This document shows, in pieces, positions 1 through 7,209 of a stretch of 11,953 bases of DNA; within the stretch, counting starts at the first letter, position 1; every line of letters starts with the position of its first letter. This DNA comes from Cylindrotheca closterium. Taxonomy: Eukaryota; Bacillariophyta; Bacillariophyceae; Bacillariales; Bacillariaceae. Below the pieces are notes generated by a model. It was not told where the DNA came from and did no database searches. It saw only the letters and a list, made by a program, of their open reading frames with translations. The translations under genes and the position numbers were made by a program. The stretch covers positions 1-11,953 of the forward strand of contig CAKOGP040001993.1 in NCBI GenBank assembly GCA_933822405.4, written 5' to 3'.

Positions 1-162
1 CAGTAGCAGTAGCAGTAGCAGTAGCAGTAGCAGTAGCAGTAGCAGTAGCAGTAGCAGTAGCAGTAGCAGTAGCAGTAGCAGTAGCAGTAGCAGTAGCAGT
101 AGCAGTAGCAGTAGCAGTAGTAGCAGTAGTAGCAGTAGTAGCAGTAGTAGCAGTAGTAGCAG
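1..162. repeat. (CAGTAG)n microsatellite grading into (CAGTAGTAG)n
   Basis: Positions 1-120 are 20 uninterrupted copies of the hexamer CAGTAG. From 115 to 159 the unit becomes the 9-mer CAGTAGTAG (five copies), and the array ends with CAG at 160-162. The array continues beyond the left edge, so its full length is unknown. On the minus strand it directly follows the zinc-knuckle end of the gag frame described below, where it reads as CTA/CTG leucine codons. Other minus frames would read Thr-Ala or Tyr-Cys. Replication slippage is the likely origin. Confidence 0.97.
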
Positions 163-1302
163 TGGGTGCGTCGCTGTATTGTCCTGGGTTGCTCCGCGTT
201 TGGGACAACGGGTGACGCCATGTCCAGTATCTCCGCAACACCAGCAACTAAAAGCTGGTCGTGAAGATGTTGTTTGAGCAGTCACTTGTGCGTTGCTCAC
301 TCCGTCAGGGGCACTGCTGCTTGCAGTGTTTGTTCTTGGAGTAGGTCTCGGTGCTGTTGGACCTTTCTTTCAATTGTCCGGCTTATGTTTGATCAGCGCT
401 TTTGCAACCTGATCAATCATAGTCGGATACTCATTTCTCTGATTGTAGTCCTTGAATTCCATGGTGTAGGTCTGGTTTGCCTTGTCCAACATGCTTCGGA
501 AGTGAGACCTGTTGCAGTTGCAAAAGAAAGCACTTGCTTTAAATGTTTCCAGAACTTCTTTCTTGAACGTTTCTTGGAGTGCCTTGGTACAGATCCAGGT
601 ACCCCATCATTTTGGTTACATAGACAGGCAACACATCGGTGCCAAGGATTTCGAATACTTGGTCAGCTTGAGCTTCGAACGGCCTTCTGTAATCATTCAC
701 TGACTCATTTTGCTTCTGAGTGCAGTTTGCAAATCTCCTGAGAGATTCCATGAGTCCAAAGTGCTGCCACTTGGTCTCATCCGTGATGGTCATGAACGTC
801 TTCATACGCTTCAACAGCATCACATGGTCTTCCTTGAGGTCCAACCAATCAGTTTCATTGCTTAACTTATCTCTCATTGCTTGAGTGATGAAATGCTTAG
901 TGATGATTGCAGCCACGGTATACTGGTTTGTGGTGTAGATCACCTCTCTCTTGTCAATCTTGTTATTTAGATTTTCCCAGTTCCTATCAAGTTGAGTCTG
1001 TCTCAAACTCTTGTGGTCTTTCCCGGCTTGTAGACTGTCTGAGTGCCTCTTAAAGCCTCAAAGTCCACGTTGGCCAAATTTCTCACCCTCCTGATCATAT
1101 CTTGAGCGTAGTCCAAGCTCTTGAGTGCAATAGCCTCAAGCAAGTATATCGTCACCTGCCCATGAGTAAAGTTAGGATTGTGAGGATGGTATTGTTTTGG
1201 TCGTTTGGTCTTCTTTCCGTGAGACCCTTGACCGGTCTGCTGTGCAGATCTTCCTTCACGGCCACGTCGACCGCCTCTTCCTTGGTCTTTTCCACAAGGC
1301 AT
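163..1302 (-). pseudogene. Retrotransposon gag polyprotein with CCHC zinc knuckle, broken
   Basis: Gag is the structural nucleocapsid/capsid protein of an LTR retrotransposon. The frame opens with an ATG at 1302 and a basic Gly/Arg-rich N-terminus (GRGGRRGREGR). Helical capsid-like sequence follows, including LMESLRRFANC, NESVNDYRR and FEAQADQVFEILGTD. The C-terminal part holds a perfect CX2CX4HX4C knuckle, CWCCGDTGHGVTRC, at 246-205, preceded by a Ser/Thr/Pro-rich linker. Three lesions are visible. The frame shifts at about 1005-1040 (frame 0 stops at 1003). It returns to the original frame between about 541 and 612 (the middle frame stops at 539). An in-frame TGA lies at 372-370. The two shifts compensate each other, so only the TGA interrupts the restored frame. 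After the knuckle, 14 codons lead into the microsatellite. Gag identity is firm from the knuckle, the basic N-terminus and the upstream LTR. Confidence 0.82.
205..246 (-). other. CCHC zinc-knuckle coding segment of gag
   Basis: Fourteen codons read CWCCGDTGHGVTRC on the minus strand, an exact match to the retroviral/retrotransposon nucleocapsid pattern C-x2-C-x4-H-x4-C. This motif binds the element's genomic RNA. It sits downstream of the premature TGA at 372-370, so it would not be translated without readthrough. Confidence 0.9.
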
Positions 1303-1438
1303 CTTGCTCTGTAGTTCCTCCTACTTTGCAAGGTTCAAAAGTTACATTTGTTGATCGACTGTCAGATAATCAACTCCGTAGCTGTAATGAGAGCCTCAAC
1401 ACTCTAGCTACCTCTGGAGTATACTGAGCTCGAATCTA
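1303..1438 (-). promoter_or_regulatory. 5' leader between LTR and gag start
   Basis: This is a 136-bp non-coding stretch between the inner LTR boundary (1439) and the gag ATG (1302). It has the expected position and size for primer-binding site and packaging leader. No classical iMet-type site starting with TGG follows the LTR directly. The first bases after the LTR read TAGATTCGAGCTC on the minus strand, whose complement resembles a tRNA T-arm (GAGCTCGAATCTA); that is only a suggestion of an atypical primer. Part of a 12-bp inverted repeat (1349-1360) lies here, paired with 1556-1567 in the LTR. Confidence 0.5.
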
Positions 1439-1829
1439 TGTTGGCTATGGATTGCCTACAATAGGAACAGGTGCCAGTGATGCTGGGCTTCTACCTGCAG
1501 ATGAACAGTCTCACCACTTCCTATTAGATCTTATTCTACTGCTATTCTTGCCAGAAGTCGATCAACACTGATCTCCACAAGCAGGTACAAAAAATCTCTT
1601 CTGGAAGCCGCCTGCGTCAGCTCTCACCAGCTGTCGCGGCGTATAAAGCACATACAACGCACATGTTCTTCACAAACTAGTCACAGATCCGGATCTACCT
1701 TCAATACTTATCCATCTCTGTACGTACTCAAACTGTACTCCTGTCCGTGTTCGATACCACGAATGTCCGACTTTACTGTCCGACATGTTTGACTGTTCTT
1801 TTATCCATTAGGATCCTATTTCACCAACA
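1439..1829 (-). repeat. 5' LTR of the left retrotransposon (391 bp)
   Basis: The block begins TGTTGG at 1829 and ends CCAACA at 1439 on the minus strand, a perfect 6-bp terminal inverted repeat of the TG...CA type used by LTR elements. It lies 136 bp upstream of a gag start and is non-coding in all frames. The minus-strand frame of the neighbouring broken ORF runs into it and meets a stop within three codons. The GTCGGACA word occurs twice near the outer end (1764-1784). No second LTR copy is in the window, so the boundaries rest on the termini and the position alone. Confidence 0.72.
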
Positions 1830-3215
1830 TGATAGGTTGGTTGGCGGGGGATTCTTGTGGTTGCACTCATTTAGAATTGTGGCAATTCTGCCAAATAAAG
1901 TAGCCACGCTGTTGTACATCATCATGCCTCCTTTGTATCGGATCATGTTGAGTTTTGCCAGTTGTTGGTTTGGCGTCTCCATTCCTTGTTGTAGTCCGAC
2001 GCAGGTGGCTGTGAGTGCTTGTTCGAGCGCTTGAAGTTGGGTCTTCGCGATCTGTTGCTTGGACCACTTTTTGTAGGCTTTGTTATCAGGCTCTGGTTGC
2101 AGCTCTCATCAAGAACTCTTCTCCTAGTGCTGCCATTGCTTCGATGATTTCCTTGTGATGTGCTTGGTCCATTACCATTTGGCAAGTGATGGATACGCCC
2201 ATCCGGTTCTGGACTCTTGGCACTGGAACGTATACAGCTCTGTTGGAAGATGGTGGGAACTTTGCTGGGCCAATTCCAATGTCAGTTTGTAGGGAACACA
2301 GCCGTGGGACCAATTGGAACTCAAATCGGAAGTATGTGGCAGCGGCTCTAAATGGTGCTGGAAGTCCTGGTCCCGGTCCTGTAGTGATCGCTTGTCCCAT
2401 GTTGTCAATGATGTGCAGGCTTGTGAATTCGTACATGCTACTAGTCACATCAAACAATTTGCTGATGGCGGCATTGACTCGCAAGCAAACATCTGGGCAT
2501 ACTGATGTGTAGTGCTTCATCAAGAAATCCACCTTGTGTTTGTCTTTGTCTGCTTGATGGAGTTCACAGACTGTTGTAGGATCGCTTGCTTGATTTCCGG
2601 AGACTCTGTGGTTGGAGCTAGGACGGCAGTATCAATGGTATACTGGTTGTAGGTATTGGTTTTGTCCACGTTGCTTCAATTGACCCAATACAATTTCTCG
2701 TTGATGCGATTGCTTCTTTTTTCATTTTTTTTATATTTGTGATGCGACTCGGCAGTCATCGCGGCGAACGCTGCATTCTCCACATTGACAGGACTTGCTG
2801 TTGAACTGTCCTCCCCATGTGTTGGCTGATCGTGTGAACAAACTTGGTGGCTCTGACTGCGAATCAAATGCATGGGGGCTACAAATTTTGGGCCGGCTTC
2901 CGCTTAACAGGACAACATTGGGGTCCTGACTCTCATCGTAGAGAGAGCTTACTAGTGCATTGATGTAGCTACTTTTGGGCATAATAGACGGCGATTGGTA
3001 TTGCTATTGGGGTGTATTTACGGGGGTCTGAAGTAGCTGTGAGTAGATGATAGATGATTGATCTTGTGCTTGAGATTGGCGACGACGGTTGGCCTTCAAT
3101 TGCTCTAATATATCTGCTTGGGACTTGGCAGTGCAGTCAGTCATGTAGGCAACTTGTCTGCCTCTTTGTTGTTGTTGATCGCCTTGATGATGTGGCTGAT
3201 GTCTGGGTCTCCCAT
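1830..3215 (-). pseudogene. Unrecognised protein-coding sequence, broken and interrupted by an LTR insertion
   Basis: I do not recognise this family. Protein-like sequence runs from about 3215 (ATG, MGDPDISHI) or 3144 (ATG, MTDCTAKSQADILEQL) to 1830, roughly 430-460 codons. Lesions seen: TAG at 3006-3004, a frameshift near 2820, TGA at 2678-2676, a frameshift near 2575, and a frameshift at about 2105-2089. Distinct stretches are a Gln-rich N-terminus, a segment with SSYINALVSSLYDESQDP, a long helical/mixed domain (2532-2110) with DFLMKHYTSVCPDVCLRVN and YVPVPRVQNRMGVSITC, and a C-terminal Gln/Leu helix with KTQLQALEQALTATC. The frame reaches the LTR boundary at 1830 still open. It could be a host gene, an older transposon ORF or an endogenised viral ORF; nothing visible decides. 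Codon-scale continuity across several kinds of lesion argues for former coding function. Confidence 0.5.
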
Positions 3216-3468
3216 TGAAGTCTAGAAATATGTAGTTATTTTAAGATTACTCTAGTCCCGCCTCGCGCTGGGGGGGCAAAAGCTCCTACTAGCCCATCAA
3301 CACCAATAGAACTGTTTTAGGCCCAATTGGGAACCTTTCATTTTTCATGCACGATGCACAAACTACAGCAAGAAGCCACGGAAGTTCCAGGAAACAAAGC
3401 ACACGTTCATACTGAGCGCAGAAATTAGAACCAAATGCGTCAATGAAGCATTTCCTACAACTTGAAAC
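3216..3468. promoter_or_regulatory. Divergent intergenic region upstream of bestrophin gene
   Basis: These 253 bp separate the bestrophin ATG (plus) from the first ATG of the broken ORF (minus), so the region should carry the bestrophin promoter and 5' UTR. Visible elements are a G7 run at 3271-3277, a perfect 10-bp palindrome CCCAATTGGG at 3322-3331, and GCGTCA at 3437-3442. GCGTCA is the reverse complement of TGACGC, one of the reported CO2/cAMP-responsive hexamers of a diatom carbonic anhydrase promoter. There is no clear TATA box. The regulatory role is inferred from position. Confidence 0.45.
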
Positions 3469-5727
3469 ATGATCACATACAACCGTTCAGCGTTTGGGCT
3501 GAATTTGATTTTTCGAGTCCATGGAAGTGCAGTGTACAGGAGTATCTTCCCAAGTTTGTTTAGCGTGGGTCTCTACTTTTTGGTGCACTTTCGATCCCAA
3601 GCTGGGTTGTCGTATCAAGAGCAACAGGATTTGGGTCATCCATACGCCATTGGTGTTCTTGTTTCTTCCATTACTTTCCTTATTGTTTTTCGTGCGAGTC
3701 AGGGATATGCTCGATACTGGGAAGGCGCATCATGCATACACCAGATGATGGGCAAATGGATGGATGCAACTATTCACTCGTGTGTGTATCATTTACAATG
3801 CGATCATTACAAGGATATTAAACCACCGAGCTATTTTGATTATCCAGAATTGAATCACCTCTTTTTGACACGAGATCGTGAACGGGGTGCAGACTACTAC
3901 GACCAGGTAGAAGAAGAAACAGAGCATCCTTTGGACGACGATCTGCCTGTAAGTGCGAGATCAAGGAGCTATCTTCAAGATTTCAGAGATGGACAAGGAA
4001 AAGAAAGGAGAGATCCGAGGCCGGGGAGACTACCAGATGGAAGGCGCATGGCTCGAAGGCTCTCGTCTCCCTTCTCGGCAAATTTTGAAGCTAACAAGAT
4101 AGAACGAAAAATGCAAAAAAACAAGCAAAGGGAACAGCTGGAAAGAGCAAAAGTGAAGAGCATCAATTCCCTCAACGTACCGGCGGATTCGCGATCATCT
4201 ATCCGGTCGCGATCGCCACTTTTGGGAGACATTGGTGAAGCAGCAGCAATGTTCAACGAATCCATGAGCAGCAATACTGACGGCAAATTTTTTGAAGAAT
4301 TCCTCGACGACTCCGAGCGAGAGTATGGTGACAAACCGACTCCTCTAGTTGGCAGGCCGCGGCTAGATGGAAATTGGTCCCATTTGTACCGTGAGAATCG
4401 ACAAGTCTTTGTTCCAGAAAACAATAATCTTAAAGGCTTTGCCAGCGTTGACGGGGGCAGGACCCCGCCTCTTTTTCTTCAAGAGTTGGCGCATTTATCA
4501 AGTTTACTCGTCGCAGTCTCCCTTAGCACTCTCAGAAACGACATGGAAGGCTTCGAATCGCCTCTTTCATGTTTTCAGCCTGGACAACCATGGCCAGAAG
4601 TTGACCCAGACCGTGATGAAATCTTAAAGCACCCTGGAAAGGGGCACAGGCTAAAGGCTTTATTTACTTTCCTTGGTATGGGTCGTAGTCCAAAAGAGCA
4701 AACTCGGTATAACGCTTCAAGGCCGCTTCCTGTCATTGGCGGCGTGAGTGACGCGGAAATACGATTCTTGCAAATGGCTCGAGGCCCATATGCAAAGACA
4801 CAACTCTGCTGGAATTGGTTGTCCGAGTTTATGATCCGAGAGCACCTGGCTGGGTCTATGGGTGCTGTGGGACCGCCAATCATTTCTCGGTGCATCCAAT
4901 TTCTTGGAGATGGCATGATCTACTACAATCATGCACGCAAGATCATGTTTATACCATTTCCTTTTCCTCATGCACAACTTAGTGTCATGTTCATACTGGT
5001 ATTGGTACCATGCATTCCCTTTTTGATGGAACAATATGTGGATGAAGTTTGGCTGGCATCAACCTTAACCTTTCTGACCGTGATGTGTTTGAGTGCGATC
5101 CATGAAGTAGCGCGAGAATTGGAGAACCCCTTTCGAAATGTACCGAATGAGCTACCACTTGTAACTCTGCAAGCCCACTACAACGAAACACTGATAACCA
5201 TGTACTCAGGATGGCATCCAGATCAATTTTGGGATGGAGATAGAATATTGCGTCGACACAAACGACGGGGTGGGGGTGCCCGTGGTACAACCCAAAGTAG
5301 GGGTTCGAAGCACGATGCTGAGATTGCAGATTTGAAAAGCCAACTGGCAGAGCAAGCCAAATTGATTGACAAAATATCGCAGAATTTGGACCAACAAAAA
5401 GGAAGAAGCAGCATGATGCGTGAGAATTCATTCCATCCACGATATTCAGAATCTGTTGCACGAGTCTCGACCGGTCCTTTGGTTGTTTCAGAAAGTGCGA
5501 GAAAGATTCGGAATGGAGCGAATGAAAGTGTCAGCAGCAGTAGTCTTAGTATTGACGAAATTGAAGATGTCCCTCTTGCTTCAGAAGGACCTCTCAGCGT
5601 CGGCATGTCGGGAGATGGACCTCTCAGAGTCGACATGTCGGGAGATGCCCATTCTCAGTCAAGTGAAGAAGAGAATAAAGACTTGGCTGGAAATCCACAC
5701 CTCTTGGAAGAGATTGCAATGACATGA
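3469..5727 (+). CDS. Bestrophin-family anion channel (diatom type)
   Basis: This is a predicted membrane anion (chloride/bicarbonate) channel of the bestrophin family, 752 aa. ATG at 3469 is the first possible start: an in-frame TGA lies at 3463-3465. Residues 1-110 form the first half of the fold: MITYNRSAFG, a membrane segment at about 24-42, GHPYAIGVLVSS, a hydrophobic stretch to about 77, then GYARYWE. Residues about 135-330 are a charged, Ser/Arg-rich, probably disordered insertion. The fold resumes at FLQELAHLSSLLVAVSLSTLRND (about 336-358), DAEIRFLQMARGP, GPPIISR, IPFPFPHAQ, membrane segments at about 500-520 and 527-546, and HEVARELENPF. The tail has a coiled coil (about 617-640) and Ser-rich repeats. 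Algal bestrophins feed bicarbonate in the carbon-concentrating mechanism; that role here is inference. The acidic Ca2+-clasp run after NPF of animal bestrophins is absent (RNVPNELP). No evident plastid signal peptide at the N-terminus. Confidence 0.93.
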   Translation: MITYNRSAFGLNLIFRVHGSAVYRSIFPSLFSVGLYFLVHFRSQAGLSYQEQQDLGHPYAIGVLVSSITFLIVFRASQGYARYWEGASCIHQMMGKWMDATIHSCVYHLQCDHYKDIKPPSYFDYPELNHLFLTRDRERGADYYDQVEEETEHPLDDDLPVSARSRSYLQDFRDGQGKERRDPRPGRLPDGRRMARRLSSPFSANFEANKIERKMQKNKQREQLERAKVKSINSLNVPADSRSSIRSRSPLLGDIGEAAAMFNESMSSNTDGKFFEEFLDDSEREYGDKPTPLVGRPRLDGNWSHLYRENRQVFVPENNNLKGFASVDGGRTPPLFLQELAHLSSLLVAVSLSTLRNDMEGFESPLSCFQPGQPWPEVDPDRDEILKHPGKGHRLKALFTFLGMGRSPKEQTRYNASRPLPVIGGVSDAEIRFLQMARGPYAKTQLCWNWLSEFMIREHLAGSMGAVGPPIISRCIQFLGDGMIYYNHARKIMFIPFPFPHAQLSVMFILVLVPCIPFLMEQYVDEVWLASTLTFLTVMCLSAIHEVARELENPFRNVPNELPLVTLQAHYNETLITMYSGWHPDQFWDGDRILRRHKRRGGGARGTTQSRGSKHDAEIADLKSQLAEQAKLIDKISQNLDQQKGRSSMMRENSFHPRYSESVARVSTGPLVVSESARKIRNGANESVSSSSLSIDEIEDVPLASEGPLSVGMSGDGPLRVDMSGDAHSQSSEEENKDLAGNPHLLEEIAMT
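5588..5647 (+). repeat. 30-bp tandem duplication in bestrophin C-terminus
   Basis: Two adjacent 30-bp units (5588-5617 and 5618-5647) differ at only two positions. They encode two successive 10-residue units, GPLSVGMSGD and GPLRVDMSGD, in the disordered tail. Both differences change the amino acid (Ser to Arg, Gly to Asp). The duplication keeps the frame and looks recent. Confidence 0.9.
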
Positions 5728-5875
5728 GTACAACTTTCTGTAATTGGGTTGACAAATCCGCAAGTGCAATTATTATATTGGAACATAGATGTTAAACCCC
5801 TCCAGGAACAACACGTCTGCAAGTTCTCTGGTCCCATGAATCACCATATTTAGAACTACCATATTCGACGTGGAT
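5728..5875. other. Convergent 3' intergenic spacer
   Basis: Only 148 bp separate the stop codons of the plus-strand bestrophin gene and the minus-strand DUF6824 gene, so both 3' UTRs and poly(A) sites must fit here or overlap into the other gene. No canonical AATAAA was seen on either strand. No gene or RNA structure was recognised. Confidence 0.6.
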
Positions 5876-7039
5876 TTACTGGACATCGAATTCTGCTTCA
5901 AAATTCTGCAATTCCTCGAAAATTCCTTCTTGGCGCTTGAGCAGTTCTGATAAGACCTGGGAAGCACGGCTGTTGCGCTCTTCCATCTCTTGCGGGCTTT
6001 GGTCAGCATTCGCGGCGTCTGGAAGCGAGCCAAACACATTCTGCAAGTTGCTAAAAATATCCTCTTGGTCTTTAAATAGCGAATTCAATGTGTCGCTGGT
6101 GCGTGAATCCATTGACAACGGTTGATCAGTTGAAGGCGTGCCTTTTGCTTGTTCCTCGGGTTCCATGAGTTCATCTTCATTAAAATCGAGGAATTGAAGG
6201 AGTTCTGATCTCCTAAATTCACGACTACTAGATCCCATTCGCTTCGAACGGGGTGTAATAATGCTTTCTTCCTCTTCTTCACCTTGCTGCTGCCGTTGAT
6301 GGTGTGGCGCATCGGAGGTTGAGTTCGCAAGCGACTCGAATACTTGCATCATATCGGACGTGCGCAAGGCACCGCTGTTGCGAGCATCGATTGGGAGAGG
6401 CTGGTCGTTCATAAAACCACCAGAAGAGAGAGCATCTGCCGGTTCCTCTGGGGACAGTTCGTCAAAGAGGCGAACAATGGACGACCTTCGATACTCACGA
6501 CTGTTCCTTCTCTGTGGATCACTGGAAGCCACATAATCTGGCGCCATTGTTTGGCTACATGACAATGCAGTAAAGTCAAGTTTGCTCTTTTCCACCAATT
6601 TTGACACTTTCAGAGCAGTGCTGAGAATCTGAGAAGCCACAATATCTGGCTCGTTCGTTTGTGCAGAATCGAAGTTGTTGCTCGTATTGATGGCTTGTTT
6701 TGATTGTGATTGTTGTTGTACTGCATTGCCTCCTTTCTTAAGGATGTCCCGGATAGCATGACCAGCTTTTTCATGCACCTGTGGCTCGCTAAGCTGAAAC
6801 CACATGCGAGATTTGGTGTCTTGGCGGACAAATTTGTAGCCATCATCCTTGAGCGAAGAAACGATGAGCGAAACAACCAGACTCTTATCAATGCGCTTTG
6901 GAGCGTTATTATAACGCTCTAGATTGGCCCGGATAATCTCCATGAAGTGCTGATTCCCTTCGTGACGTAAATTCCCTTTGCCGCGGCCGCACAAGATATC
7001 CTTGTTTGTTGGCTCGTATCCTTCTGGAAAAAAAATCAT
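5876..7039 (-). CDS. DUF6824 domain protein, probable nuclear regulator of unknown function
   Basis: The 387-aa protein starts at ATG 7039; an in-frame TAG lies seven codons upstream. Residues about 9-100 carry the DUF6824 signature of diatoms: PTNKDILCGRGKGNLRHEGN, then HFMEIIRANLERYNNA, a basic helix, GYKFVRQDTKSRMWFQLSE and KAGHAIRDIL. The family's biochemical role is not established; its compact basic helical domain has been suggested to bind nucleic acid. The rest is low-complexity with Gln/Glu runs (GEEEEE) and three diverged internal repeats: SREYRRSSIVRLFDEL (180-195) with DQPLPIDARNSGAL, SREFRRSELLQFLDF (272-286) with DQPLSMDSRTSDTL, and a C-terminal LLKRQEGIFEELQNF resembling LFKDQEDIFSNLQNVF. 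Basic patches such as RSKR could serve nuclear import. The gene is convergent with the bestrophin gene and has an LTR retrotransposon upstream on the same strand. Frame intact, no introns seen. Confidence 0.88.
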   Translation of the reverse strand: MIFFPEGYEPTNKDILCGRGKGNLRHEGNQHFMEIIRANLERYNNAPKRIDKSLVVSLIVSSLKDDGYKFVRQDTKSRMWFQLSEPQVHEKAGHAIRDILKKGGNAVQQQSQSKQAINTSNNFDSAQTNEPDIVASQILSTALKVSKLVEKSKLDFTALSCSQTMAPDYVASSDPQRRNSREYRRSSIVRLFDELSPEEPADALSSGGFMNDQPLPIDARNSGALRTSDMMQVFESLANSTSDAPHHQRQQQGEEEEESIITPRSKRMGSSSREFRRSELLQFLDFNEDELMEPEEQAKGTPSTDQPLSMDSRTSDTLNSLFKDQEDIFSNLQNVFGSLPDAANADQSPQEMEERNSRASQVLSELLKRQEGIFEELQNFEAEFDVQ

Positions 7040-7209
7040 ATTGGTGCTTTCTTCTATCTATCTAAGAAGTGTCAATTGCAAGAAATTGAAAAATGAATCA
7101 AATATATTTGAAATACTGCAACTCGAATGTGAATGTCGCGCTTTTTCAAATGGATTGATCAGCATATATATTATCAATCAATATTATGCTATCGAAGATC
7201 ACACAGCAC
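7040..7209 (-). promoter_or_regulatory. Upstream region of the DUF6824 gene
   Basis: These 170 bp lie between the DUF6824 ATG and the candidate outer LTR end. The region is AT-rich. It holds an imperfect hairpin at 7161-7190, with arms AGCATATATATT and AATATTATGCT (one bulged base) around a 7-nt loop. Its TATATAT core lies about 125-135 bp upstream of the ATG and could act as a TATA element. GATAGATAGAAG precedes the start codon. All roles are positional inference. Confidence 0.35.

Larger units (their letters stand above)
1..1829 (-). mobile_element. Degenerate LTR retrotransposon, 5' half (LTR, leader, gag); 3' part off the left edge
   Basis: Read on the minus strand, the order is LTR (1829-1439), leader (1438-1303), gag opening with ATG at 1302, CCHC zinc knuckle (246-205), microsatellite. 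This is the 5' end of an LTR retrotransposon. Protease, integrase, RT and the 3' LTR would lie left of position 1. The element is old or inactive: gag has two frameshifts and a stop. Its high-coordinate end (1829/1830) lies inside another coding-like frame, so it inserted into that sequence. Only one flank is present, so the target-site duplication cannot be confirmed; the candidate flank is TATCA on the minus strand (1834-1830). Without pol, copia versus gypsy type cannot be decided. Confidence 0.8.

Noticed and set aside
274..741. 155-aa plus-strand ORF
   Set aside because: It is antisense to the gag frame, which has a zinc knuckle and continuous protein-like sequence; the plus reading has no recognisable features.
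1630..1655. TATAAAG motif within the left LTR as its promoter
   Set aside because: TATAAA reads on the plus strand, opposite to the element's transcription; a chance match is as likely.
1747..2034. 95-aa plus-strand ORF
   Set aside because: It spans the LTR boundary and lies antisense to the broken ORF; no domain or composition support.
2186..2512. 108-aa plus-strand ORF
   Set aside because: It mirrors the better-supported 148-codon minus frame at 2532-2086.
3322..3331. CCCAATTGGG palindrome as a named operator
   Set aside because: A single 10-bp palindrome with no known factor; kept only as a note in the promoter entry.
3975..4424. 149-aa minus-strand ORF inside the bestrophin gene
   Set aside because: Shadow of the Ser/Arg-rich insert of the bestrophin; no independent signal.
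4991..5636. Overlapping minus-strand ORFs in the bestrophin 3' half
   Set aside because: Antisense to conserved bestrophin motifs and tail repeats; no recognisable domains.
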